Source of the DNA: Trileptium ribeirensis
Lineage: Eukaryota; Nematoda; Enoplea; Enoplida; Thoracostomopsidae
Reading direction: 5' to 3'
Assembly: GCA_030248225.1 (NCBI GenBank)
Contig: JASANE010028245.1
Coordinates: 1 to 64,000, forward strand
Length of the DNA stretch: 64,000 nucleotides
Below the pieces are notes generated by a model, which saw nothing but the letters and a program-made list of their open reading frames with translations, was not told the DNA's origin and searched no databases. Positions 22,700 through 34,800 of this stretch are shown piece by piece; positions within the stretch are counted from its first letter, which is position 1; each line of letters opens with the position of its first letter. The position numbers and the translations under genes were made by a program.

Positions 22700-23560
22700 T
22701 GCAGGCCCTATATATGACTGTGACCTATAGATATTTTGACCCCGTGCCGAAAATATATATCAAGACTGTATACAGAAATTCATGTTGGTCGAGCCATAAA
22801 CCCGCAAAGACTTCTTAAAAGGTATAACAAAGTTAACTTGGCCAGTATACACCAATCCCTTTGCATTGCAGGTGGCGAAAGACATATATGTGGACGATTC
22901 TAAATTCCACGAAAGCAATACATGACCAAACAACAGAAGCTAAGCTATATTCAGAAAATTCGGTTGATCGAATGTAAAACAATTATTCCAAACCCCTGGA
23001 ACTGAGATCTTTTAGTTATGATGAACATTATATAACACAACCATCGTAGTCTGCGCATCGAAAACCCTATATATATATCGTTCTAAATCCACAAGCAATA
23101 CAAGTACTACAGCATATATTCTGGAAACTGAGTTGGTCGACCCTAAAATCCAAGAAGCCACTGAAAACGTACGGCATAGCCATGCTGAAGTTTAAATAAC
23201 AAAACGACTGCACGCAACCGGCTTTGTAACATAATATTCCATGTAAGGTAAAATCGATATTTTTGGCAGAGTTGACGAACAAGATCCGGGCTCACACCTA
23301 ATCCATGAAGTGGTTCTTCAAAAAGTGATGTTCAGCAAAGTTCTAGATCTCGACAAGCTGCTTCAGTGGCTCTCTTATTCGATGTTATGCCTATATAGGA
23401 AAATATTCTCTTGAAAACAGAGGTAATTGTATACGCCCATTTTGCAAAGAACACATAAGGTAAAGGTTTTGACATTTCAACCCAGCAAAAGGTCTCGGAG
23501 CTCTTTACCGCACCATTAAAGGGCACATTATCACTTTTCCTACCGAACAAACAATTTTTC
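22700..23560. repeat. Diverged dispersed repeat, copy 1
   Basis: Ordered blocks here (ATATTCTG, then GAAAACGTACGGCATAG, then AGTGATGTTCAGCAAAG-TTCTAGATC, then AAAGGGCACATTATCAC) recur in the same order at about 27050-27930 with heavy divergence. Translations align weakly (FSKVLDLDKLLQ against VSKIVDHHELLR), suggesting an old mobile-element coding region. Family unknown. Confidence 0.4.
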
Positions 23561-25429
23561 CATATACAATAACCCTTAAATGAATTATGAGTAACACCGA
23601 CATATAAAAGTTTCTTCCCATTCCGCTCGCTCCGTTTGATAAATATTTGTTGATAACTTTATTATAACGACGCCGTTTAGCATTCCGTTGGCGAACATTG
23701 TAAAAATAAAAAAAAATTAAGTATTCACATGACTATTGTCTTGATATACTTCGGAGCCACAGCCATACGCTACTCGCCGTTCAAGCGAGTGGCTCATTGT
23801 AAATATCGAAACTACACTACGTGCCAAAAATGATGGGGTCAGTTCGCGTCTCGGAATCGCCTGAGATTTGAAAGCAATTAAAATTAATAAGAAATTCTAA
23901 TGTAAGTCTCGACCGAGCTACAGCCATTTTAGATTTTTGGCGAGTGCTGTAATAAAATTAGTAATAAAATAATTCGATTTTAGAACCAACGTTTTTCGAA
24001 CGAGTTACAAGAAGGTTGCGAGCAAACGGCAGTCATTTTTGGCCAGTATTGTACATCAAATTTAAGCAAAAACAAAATAGATTGCCTACCCAAACGCATA
24101 TTTAACCCTTACCCGCCTGAATTAATATGGGTTTCGCGCAATGTTGAGCAACTTTTTGCAGCACCTACGGACTGAACCGAGAACATTCGGGTGAAAGCCT
24201 CGTACGCTGGACACTACGCCATTTAGGACCTGTTGCTCGGTTAGGATAGCAACGCAGGTGCAACCGCACAGTCCAAGACAAACTCGGTTAGCGCTTCGCG
24301 TCACAATGTACGCAGTATCAAAATTGTGTGACACATTGCGGAAGAGGGTTAATAACAATTTATTATTATCTGATTAGCTTGCGGGTTTCAAGACATTATA
24401 CACGTCCCAGGAAACCCGCGTTGATAAAAGTTTAGATGTTTCTCCCAATAATTACCGTGAAATCTGAAATTTATTTGAAAATGTAATAATTATATTGTAG
24501 CAAACAAATAACCCGAAATATTATTATCCATATTTTTTGTGCAAACAAAATCCAGTTGTTTCAGAACAACAAAATTTCGGACTATGGATAATGATAGAAA
24601 ACAATATCTGACGGTATGTAAAATACAACAGAGAATGATCGTAGGGTAGACGTAAACAGTACTTTTAAAAAATAGTAAAAATGTGGCTCGAGATTCGCTC
24701 TAAAGAAATTCGTTCTGAAAATAATACTTTACTACTAAGTTTAACAGTTCCGAAATCTTGAGCGACGCGACAGTCATTTCTGGCGACTACTCTGTAATTT
24801 CACTGTTAAGGTGTGCACTTGACGTGCCACATTATATCACTCGTCCAAATTAAATCCTGTTCGAGAATCGGGGTATATGCGTTAATATAACAATAATATA
24901 TATACACGAACTCGGTATAAAATACAATGTAGATATTGTATACGAAATTTGTATATACACCAATATGACAGTGTATGATATAGAGATATAATAATATATT
25001 TAATACATTCACACATCAAAAATTAATTTATTATAAAAAAATGTAATAAAATTTCATGAAGCAATGCTTAGTAGTGTGATTGGCACGAAAACACCACAAC
25101 GATACCAACAGAAAGTCGCATAACAAAAACAAGAAGACGCATTACCTATAACTACAAAGACTGACGCCAAAATCGCAAACACAAATTCACATAACCACAA
25201 TAATTTTCGAGATTTGACGGGGCGCGTCAATCCTAGGTACACTAAATATGTTTAGAAACCAAGCCTGAACGTCATGTATTACATTATTAGTAACTCTATC
25301 GAGATTGCAGAACGTACTGAAGCATAGTTACACCCACACATTTTGCATGCACATCCAATCAGCTCTCGATAACATACATACGTCGATATTCACAGAATAC
25401 CGCGCAAGTTAGTAAAAACTAACACCGGT

Positions 25430-25600
25430 CGTTTGATAGAAATCAGTCAAAAATTCGTTTGATCGAAATTGATCAAAATTTCGTTTAATCTGAATATTGA
25501 TCAAAAACAATCCGTTTAATCGAAATCGATCAAAAATGCGTTTTATCGAAATACGTTAGAAATTCGTTTAATCGAAAGCGATCGAAACTTAGATCGCTTA
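25430..25600. repeat. Short degenerate tandem repeat (about 28 bp x 6)
   Basis: Variants of AATTCGTTTAATCGAAATCG followed by ATCAAAA repeat about six times. The array lies just beyond the donor side of the last visible VWA8 exon. Related TTTCGATT phrases occur inside the TA-flanked MITE at 31601, so it may derive from such an element. Confidence 0.6.
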
Positions 25601-25646
25601 ATTTCGCACTTATTTCTTTCCAACAAAATAAACGGTTTTTCGTTAC

Positions 25647-25807
25647 CTATTCAACACAGCGAGGGTACTATGATGAACACGATTAAGTCCATCGAGTACG
25701 GCGAGTCGTCCTTTCATCGCGGCGTTAACCAGCGGACTATGCTCCCACTGGGTATCCCCGTTTGGCAACATTCGTCGTTGTTGGATCAAATCACGACTCG
25801 TCATGTC
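25647..25807 (-). CDS. VWA8: VWA8 exon: AAA2 signature and Walker B (last exon found)
   Basis: Acceptor TTTTTTCTAG, donor GTAACG, 161 nt, phase 0 in and 2 out. Reads DMTSRDLIQQRRMLPNGDTQ, then HSPLVNAAMKGRLAVLDGLN and RVHHSTLAVLNR, nearly collinear with vertebrate DMTARDLLQQR and beyond. LAVLDG is the Walker B strand. The next expected motif (HDRELSLYDGSRLL-like) was not found within the 3.5 kb before the channel gene. Confidence 0.95.
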
Positions 25808-28800
25808 CTAGAAAAAATTTACATAAAAATAGATGGGCGTAACAGAAACGGTATTCAAACGAAATTGTATTTGACATCTACAACCTGAAGGCGATAAAAT
25901 TTACTTGTCAGTTAGCAGATTATAATAGTCGTGAATTGTTGTGTTGGATATATCTGAGAATAATTATTATAACAGAAGTTCCGCCGATCTAGAGGACTTC
26001 TATGAATGGCCGGATATCGCGTTACTATCGCACCAAGCTATCATGTATATCATGGGTGTCCAAGGTTCGACGTTTCAAAAAGGATGAGACTCGACTCCGT
26101 CAAGCACATAATATGGCTGCACTATTTGTTTAGCATGAAAAACCTTGTAAGAAAGATTATACGTAGACTTTTAAAATAACAGTTTTACATATACGATCAA
26201 ACAAAAATACCATCGATTTCAATGTTGACAAATTATATATCCCACAATTAGCAGAAAAAAAGCTTCTAATAGCCGAGAACTACTTAGTTTTCTCGTGCAT
26301 GGTTTGGCCTAATGCCCTTTATTAAATATTTAACACAATGTTCGTTCCATTTTGAACAAAATGTAGACTCAATTTTCAGCCAATTTACGTAACAACAATT
26401 ATTCGTTAAGTACTAACTGTTGCTGATGAGGAAGATCGAGTATCATAATATTATGAAGCCAATTGCAGCGCTTTGCTACTCAAACATTTTCGAATTCAAA
26501 AGGGTACGTGATCATCAACCCAAAAAGCACATCTAGAGTATTGTAGCTTTCATATGAGCCCTGACACGTCCATATCGATTTACGTTCAGATAACGAAGTC
26601 CTGTTTACAGAGAAAAAATAAACGGACGCCCATCTTTTTCACCATAGTGCGGTCTATTGAGAATATCTTCGATTCCGAAGCTAGCGTTTCTCCATCTCCC
26701 AATTCAATGATTTCGAAAAAGTCTAGTCTATACGATTTGGAGATCGTTGAAAAATTATACTGCATAAGCAGCAGCACGGTAACTACGTTATTTATTTATT
26801 TCATAAAAATAATTACGACATCGACAAGAAGTTTCGCTGGAACCACTGGGTTTTTTCTCTTTCCAAAGGATTTAGAATTAATTGCTAACGAAAGGCTTGA
26901 AACGTGATGTCATAATATTTGTATCTTGTGCCACAAACTGTGTAAACATTAATGGCGCAGCACCATTCCAAGTGCAATATAACGTTTGGACATTTTCCAG
27001 ACACAACAACTCCATTACAACTAGTAACTCGACGAGTGTGGTTTCATCAAGTATATAGTCATTTTGTGTAATCACTTGTTACAAGTTTGTGTTTGGTGTA
27101 TATACTACACTAAAACCCTTCTAACCCTAATCCTGTTGAAAACCATAAAACCTCGTCGACCCTACAACCATCGAAAACAACTGAAAACGCACGAAGTTTC
27201 CGTGCTAATCTCTAGATAATCAATTGTCCGTACCGTGCCGACAAAAATTCTGTTCATAATAATATACTTAATTATAAGTTTGACACACAGTACATTATAT
27301 TCTGACGATCGGATTCAACGACACCAAATCCATTGAAAAAAACCTGAAAAGGCATGAAATATTTTTGTTGCAGACTTTAAATAACCAAACCATCGAATTC
27401 AGCGTAACGAAAAACCTATATAGAAAATTCTTGGTGCCCTGCACGCAATGCATAACCAAAAATGAAAACTCGCATTTTAGAAATCGGGTTCGGCGATCGT
27501 AAACCCTTTAAACTCAATGAAAAGTCAACTTGGGCTATAGCTGGCAAAATCATTGTATCCAGCGTGTTTGACAACCTAATAGGTACATATTGTAAGGTAA
27601 AAACATGCAACAACACGCCGAACATTTTAAAAATCAATAATTTTGGCAAAGGGTCGACGAAACATGTCTGGCCTAACAGCTGTCCAGGAAGGTGTCGCAC
27701 AAAAAAGTGGTGGTCAGCAAAATTGTAGATCATCATGAGCTACTTCGAATGGTTTTTCGATGCGAAATCTGTGTGCGACATTCGGCAGAGAACGCTGGTA
27801 CCCGTATGGCCAAATTTGGCAAAGAACCATTATAAGCCTGTTTTTGCCATTCTGACCCTGAAGATGAAGTCGGATCTGTTCACCTTCAACTAAGGGCACA
27901 TCAGCATCACTTTAGCTATCGAATGAGAAAAAATTGACGAAATCCAACCACCCGAAGCTCGTCGGAAGCATAATGCCTGGTAAAATTATCTAGTAACTTG
28001 AATTCGAGAAAAGATGTGATTCGGAACCGTTACACGATACTGCCGTACGGATTGAATTCCATATTTAATTGGTCTTCATGGGTTTTGCGACAAGCGCAAA
28101 ACTACCATATACCCCTGAAAGGTCATTTACTCTGACAATCTGGTCCATCCACCGACTTCCGAAAAATGGAAGAAACTTTGAAGGGTACACTGTATTAATT
28201 TTCGAGGGAAATTTGAAAGTGAAGGGAATTATCATTTATATGCTATATTATATAGCATATAAATAATAATTCCCCTCACTTTCAAATTAATATAATATAT
28301 ACATATTTAAATATTTTCAAGTATTTGCACCGGCAGTCACGCTCAGAAATAAACGCAAATTTTTAGCAAATCGCTCGCAAATAATAATATGCAGATGTTA
28401 ATTTTTGGCGAACGATTTGCGAAAAAAATTGCGTTTATTTCTGAGCGTGACTGTACAAATAGTTTGAGACTTTAGTAGTGTTTTAACGAAATTAATAGTA
28501 GCAATTAATATTTAAAAAGCGGGTGCCCCTATTGCCCTCTGGCAGGTTTTGACTCACCCTGTTAATTTTGGCTTCCCTGGTAAAAACACTTCCAGTGAGC
28601 ACAAAATTTGACAATTTTTTACAAAAATCCGTTAAAAATTCAATGTCAGCAAAAATTGGTTGAAAAGTTGATTCCTTTAACCTAAACAGAAACTTTTTTT
28701 ACCGTTTCTAAGGCCATTTATTAACTATTTTAGCGTTTTGGCTAAAAATATAAAATTTTGAAAATTTTATATCTTGACCTACGGCTTCGGTCCCCAGATC

Positions 28801-31800
28801 AAACCATTGTGCCAATGTTCACGCCGCCTGGCAAAATCTGACTCCCCAGAGTTCCAAACATGAGGACCCCGATTCATACCCCTTGACAGGGCTTTCAGCG
28901 AATGGAGAAGCCAGAACGAACATTGATAGTATATAAAGGATAGAAATTTTAATTAAAGAATAGAAATTAGCTACGCAAGTCTGTGATATATTCGTCGTAA
29001 CATGGATCGCAAATTTGCATGGAAACACGATGAAAAACATCGCAAAATGCTTAGCTTCCTTGAACGCCAAGGGTATTTGTTGAATGATGATATATAAAAG
29101 AATGGATCCTACGTTCGGTACTACGCTAATCTGACCGTCAATAGATTAATAATTGCTCAGGATTAGCTATACAATTTTTTATTAAATTCCGTACTTTCAA
29201 CTTCTCGATCGAACCACTCGTTCAATACCCGTTGCAGTCATTTCAAGCGATAACTACTATTTCAGTATAACAAAACCGTATCAGCACAATCGAAGATATA
29301 CCGTACAAATGCATTCGCAGTTGCTCACACACGTCATCTCTTCTCGCATCAAACTATTTATTACCTGATACAACATAATGAAGACAGGATCATAGCCGAG
29401 CATTTGTGCAAACTTTTGAACTAATGTAGTCTTTCCAGAACCCTGAAAAGAAAACAAGACGATAAAGATGAATGCTGTTTAACAGCAATGTCAAACCGGC
29501 ACATCAACAACAACGCTGTAAAGTATTCTTTGTAAACTCATGTTGCCGAAATTAAGAAAAAACTCATGCCCACATATTCTTATATGATCGATGTGATGAG
29601 TCGCAAATTGTATATTGTATAACTATGTATGAATTCTGGACTTGTATTGAAACACGTTTGTGATCTTACGACGGTGTAATAAAAGAACCTCCAAAACAAA
29701 AAATTCGGCTTCTGTTTGTGACCCGAAAAAATATATTCCACGTACTATGAAAGTGGCAAAACTAAATCTAGTTAAATATTTTCGGTCGAAAATTGTGATT
29801 TCCCTAATGGAGTCACTATGGAGATTACGTCACCCATTTTTTTCAAAATATTCTACATGAAAAGTCCAGCAACTAGTAAATATCGATGCACCGTTCAAAC
29901 CTGGACGCAGTTTTCGTGAAATAAAAACCTAAATTATTGAAAAATCTTAAACCTCCGCATTCACGCGCGCAGGTATAGATATTTCAAAAATACAAAACGC
30001 TCGGAATTCGGCACTAACGCTCGGAATTGGAACAACGAGATACAACGAACCACTAGACACAAAAAATCCCACCCGAAATGTCTCAGTGGTCCAACATGTC
30101 TCGTTGATGAATACTCCCAAAAAAACAAGTTGCATAAACAATCATTTCGTTACTGTAACTGCAACAGAAAATAATGCTATCTCTTCGTCTCATTTAGGAA
30201 CCTATTTTAAGTCGATCCACTCTGCGAAACAATATCATTAATAAAGGCTACAAACTGGAAAGCAGAACCATGTCAGGAGCATTTTACTGAATATTTCACC
30301 ATTACAAATATAAAAGCAGAACCATGTCAGGAGCATTTTACTCAATATTTCACCATTACAAATATAAAAGCAGAACCATGTCAGGAGCATTTTACTCAAT
30401 ATTTCACCATTACAAATATAAAAGCAGAACCATGTCAGGAGCATTTTACTCAATATTTCACCATTACAAATATAAAAGCAGAACCATGTCAGGAGCATTT
30501 TACTCAATATTTCACCATTACAAATATAAAAGCAGAACCATGTCAGGAGCATTTTACTGAATATTTCACCATTACAAATATAAAAGCAGAACCATGTCAG
30601 GAGCATTTTACTCAATATTTCACCATTACAAATATAAAAGCAGAACCATGTCAGGAGCATTTTACTCAATATTTCACCATTACAAATATAAAAGCAGAAC
30701 CATGTCAGGAGCATTTTACTGAATATTTCACCATTACAAATATAAAAGCAGAACCATGTCAGGAGCATTTTACTCAATATTTCACCATTACAAATATAAA
30801 AGCAGAACCATGTCAGGAGCATTTTACTCAATATTTCACCATTACAAATATAAAAGCAGAACCATGTCAGGAGCATTTTACTGAATATTTCACCATTACA
30901 AATATAAAAGCAGAACCATGTCAGGAGCATTTTACTCAATATTTCACCATTACAAATATAAAAGCAGAACCATGTCAGGAGCATTTTACTCAATATTTCA
31001 CCATTACAAATATAAAAGCAGAACCATGTCAGGAGCATTTTACTGAATATTTCACCATTACAAATATAAAAGCAGAACCATGTCAGGAGCATTTTACTCA
31101 ATATTTCACCATTACAAATATAAAAGCAGAACCATGTCAGGAGCATTTTACTGAATATTTCACCATTACAAATATAAAAGCAGAACCATGTCTGGAGCAT
31201 TTTACTCAATATTTCACCATTACAAATATAAAAGCAGAACCATGTCAGGAGCATCTTACTCAATATTTCACCATTACAAATATAAAAGCAGAACCATGTG
31301 AGGAGCATTTTACTCAATATTTCACCATTACAAAAATAATATTACATTTGTGTAAACATACGAAGCGAAAAAGTAAACAGAAAACACAAGACCTTATTTC
31401 CTATGAGGCAAATGTCGTGAACGGAATGAGAAGCAGTCATCTGTGCTAAAACTGTATTGTGTGTTTTCGTCGGGATATAATTTGAGTCCCACTGTTTTGC
31501 TGATATCGACATCACGTCTGAAGATCCGAAAGGTACCTGAAACCATTTTGAAGCTTATAAGGATATTTTTATTCCGTAAACTACAACTAAAGCTACACTA
31601 CAGTCACAGCCAGAATTAAGTGCAAAATAATCTAACGGATTTCGAATAAACGAAATTTCGATCCATTTCGATTTTGGCACAGTTAAATAAATTTCAAAAT
31701 TGTAAAATTTCGATTATTGTCGATTAAAAAAAATCGTTTTCGATTGCACTTATTTTTGGTCGCGACTGTAAATATTCGGCTTATTATGCTGGCAATGTGT

Positions 31801-34800
31801 GGTTTGATAAATGTTTTACACAGGCACATTTGCCATTAAATTATACACGGTATCTAAAGGAATTTGTTAAAATGAGAGTTAATTAAAGAATTGTTTAAGA
31901 TCGATATTCTGGTTTTCCAACTCACTACTCACTATAAAATGCCTAGAGGATAGCCCAGTTCAAAACCTGGAGAACAGAAGATACTTAGTGAACGATTACC
32001 ACGACTTTTTTGAAGGCCCCAGTTGAACTGGGCAACCATTAACTACTGTAACTGTCAGAAAACTTCTAGTCTGTGAAGCTTGACGACTGACTACAATTAT
32101 GAATATATAGTAGGGAAAAATTTAGCGATTTTAGTATATATCACAGGGAAAATTTATTAAATACGGACATATTTGCATCATTTTTAGCACACCAGGGCAA
32201 AATTAGCTAATTTTTATCAGTGCAGGAGTGTACTTGAATAATAGAGGAGTCAGTCTAAATTTACCGGTATGCATATATTGGGGAAACGCAGGGAAGGTTG
32301 CAGTAACTGAGACCCCCACAGCCTATTTGAAGAATTCAGTTACTGTGATCAAATTTTTTAGCAGACTCTTAAAAGCATACAATTTTCAATTTTTTTACTC
32401 ATGTTTATTACATATGCGCAAGGCTATATATACACTGGTCAAAACGAGTTGCCGATTAGAAAGACACGTCTTATACTAATAGTAACTTGATGCTGCAATT
32501 TAGGCACTAAATTGACACTTTCTCCGGCCACTTCGACGGAATTTGTTTTACTATTTTCTTATTCATGGGGTTTTCACTACAACTCGCTCAAATCGAAGCT
32601 GTACGTTTCTGTGTGCATTTTTAAGCAACTTTGTGCAAAGCATCCAATTTTGCACAAAAACACAAAACCCTGAACAATATCATTATAAAAAAACATGCCC
32701 TGATATATCAGATATAAGCTTTGCACATTAACCTACGGAAATAACATTTTTTATATCTTGTTCCATGTTTGGAAGTTTCACCTCGCAAAGTACTGCGTTC
32801 TATCTACACCGCTGTGATTCCTGATTTACTTTAAAATGCTGCTTTTTTCAACATATTCTGGAGAACTCAGTAATAGCGAATTCGGTGTTCACTCGACTTT
32901 TATCAAGGCCTTTTTATATAACATATTTTTCGTATATACTAAAGAAATTTTATTTCATTTCTTTCATAATCGGCTCGATGAAGTAGGAGGAGCAGCCGCT
33001 AAACAAGTACATCTGAGGAGACGGTGATCAGATTAGATCCGGTTTCGGTTACTTGATTTTTCAAAATATCGGTTACGATTGAGATTCAAATACTACTATT
33101 ATAGGTTTCCAAGTTGTCCAGTAGATAGACAGGTAATCGGCTTAGGTATAATAAAGTTCTCGTGTTAAAATTAACGACAGTGTGGAGAACAAGCCAGTCA
33201 CGTCGCCAATGCAAAACGATAGACATATTTGAAAACAAATAACAGTTTCGAACAAAAAAGAAATGTCTGTCTAAATAATAATATGATCTACGGGAAAAAT
33301 TTTCAGGCACTTTAATGAAGTCGAGATTTGACTCAACAGACAGAATTCCAAAAAATCAAAGATGAGCAAAATAGACAATTTACATGACAAATTGCTAAAA
33401 TAGACGAAAAAAAGGAATTTCAAAACAGAGGAATCGAGTCAGGACAAAGCCACACCTATAGTCTCGGATTTCCAACTAACCCGAAACCGATGCAGGTCAA
33501 GTCTTTTCGGCAGCCTCGAATTACGATCCGCATTGGTATGTGGTTGAGGTAGCAAACTATATTGGAGCTAATCAAAATTAGATATTTCCGCACTCAGTTA
33601 AAAATTTTTTTAACTAGAATATTATAATATTCCTGTAATTATATTTATATATTATTTACATACATGTACACTGACATATTTATATTTAACTTCAAACTTT
33701 CAAATCAGCTGAGTTATATTACATTATGCAAGTCTGCTAAATTGTCCTGAATAAAACATGACAGATTTTTAGTTCTAATCACAGTGTTGTGCTTGAAAGC
33801 AAACAGTCCAAGTGATGAAACTATGTAAGAATATTACCTTTAGATTAAATTCTTTCTTGTTCCACAGACTTGTAACGACACCAGATGATGAAAAATTGTT
33901 ATCACCGCTCGTATCCCGTCGTATGTTCGCGATTTTTGCTGAAGGATCAGACGCTGACTTAATATTAAAATTCTGAAAACAGGACACCCATTCGTTACCA
34001 GATTACGGTGCCACATAGTATCATAGCTAAGGAACTAAACAAATGATGAACTGAGATCACTAAATTCAATGTTGATGAATCCGCAGTACGAACAAAATTA
34101 ATTAATACGATACATAAAACACTAAAATAGGTACAGCGCAAATAAACTAACAGCTCATCTCAACGTCTTAGTGGAAGCTAATTCGCAAAACAGTGACTCG
34201 TAAACAGCGCCCAAATATTCCGAGTCGCACATCGTGTCCGTCTCCATGAGGTAAAATATCGCAGACAACGGGGTTTTGAGTTCGTGAATTGATCTGACAA
34301 CAAAGGAACAACCAAGGAGTACGCACTTCATGTCTGCCATCATGAGCGCTGCAAGCTCGATATTCGATCAAAGTTTGTTCGATGACATTTCGATAAAATT
34401 CAAATTTTGTTCTAATTATGTTCAAAGTTAGTTCAAGATATGTTCCAATTTTTTGAGCGATTTTTAAATTTTCCCAAGTTTTAAGTTTGCTCGAAAACCG
34501 TTCCACATTTACTAGCAATTAAGTATTTTTCAATCTCTGTCCATTAATGATTCGCACGAAAATCGACAATCATTTCTGACGAATACTGTAAACGATAAGA
34601 ACAAAAATATTTAAGACGATATCTATTCATAAATCGTGTTAAAAGCTTATTTTACATCACAATATTGGCTAATATTTAAAGAATGCATACGCCGACGGCT
34701 CGAATTTGGGCAAGATAGCATTGAAACAGCGCGAGGACCAAGCTAGATTCACATTTGGACGCAAATATTGTCAAATAAAAACGCTATTCTATTAGCCCAG

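Larger units (their letters stand above)
22171..25646. other. Convergent intergenic gap: MITE, dispersed repeat, short array; no VWA8 3' exons found
   Basis: The gap between the channel stop and the last visible VWA8 exon. It contains a 190-bp MITE (22339-22528), an AATAAA at 22647-22652 that may end the channel mRNA, one copy of a diverged dispersed repeat (about 22700-23560), and a short CGATCAAAA-type array (25430-25600). I searched the - strand for the expected VWA8 continuation and found none. Confidence 0.5.
25808..29364 (-). other. VWA8 intron: dispersed repeat copy 2, hairpins, ambiguous open segment
   Basis: A 3.6-kb intron. It holds the second copy of the diverged repeat (about 27050-27930), a 39-bp-arm hairpin (28209-28288) and a long palindrome (28334-28453). 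A segment at 26612-26779 is open and flanked by splice-like sites on both strands, so its meaning cannot be decided. Confidence 0.5.

Noticed and set aside
30238..31317. A 359-codon repetitive reading frame on the - strand
   Set aside because: It is produced by a 54-bp minisatellite whose period is divisible by three. It lies in a VWA8 intron and the opposite strand is open too.
34155..34343. SIHELKTPLSAI on the - strand resembles the H-box of bacterial histidine kinases
   Set aside because: Only about 12 residues match, there is no catalytic ATP-binding domain, a stop follows quickly, and the flanking VWA8 exons are complete without it. Most likely chance.
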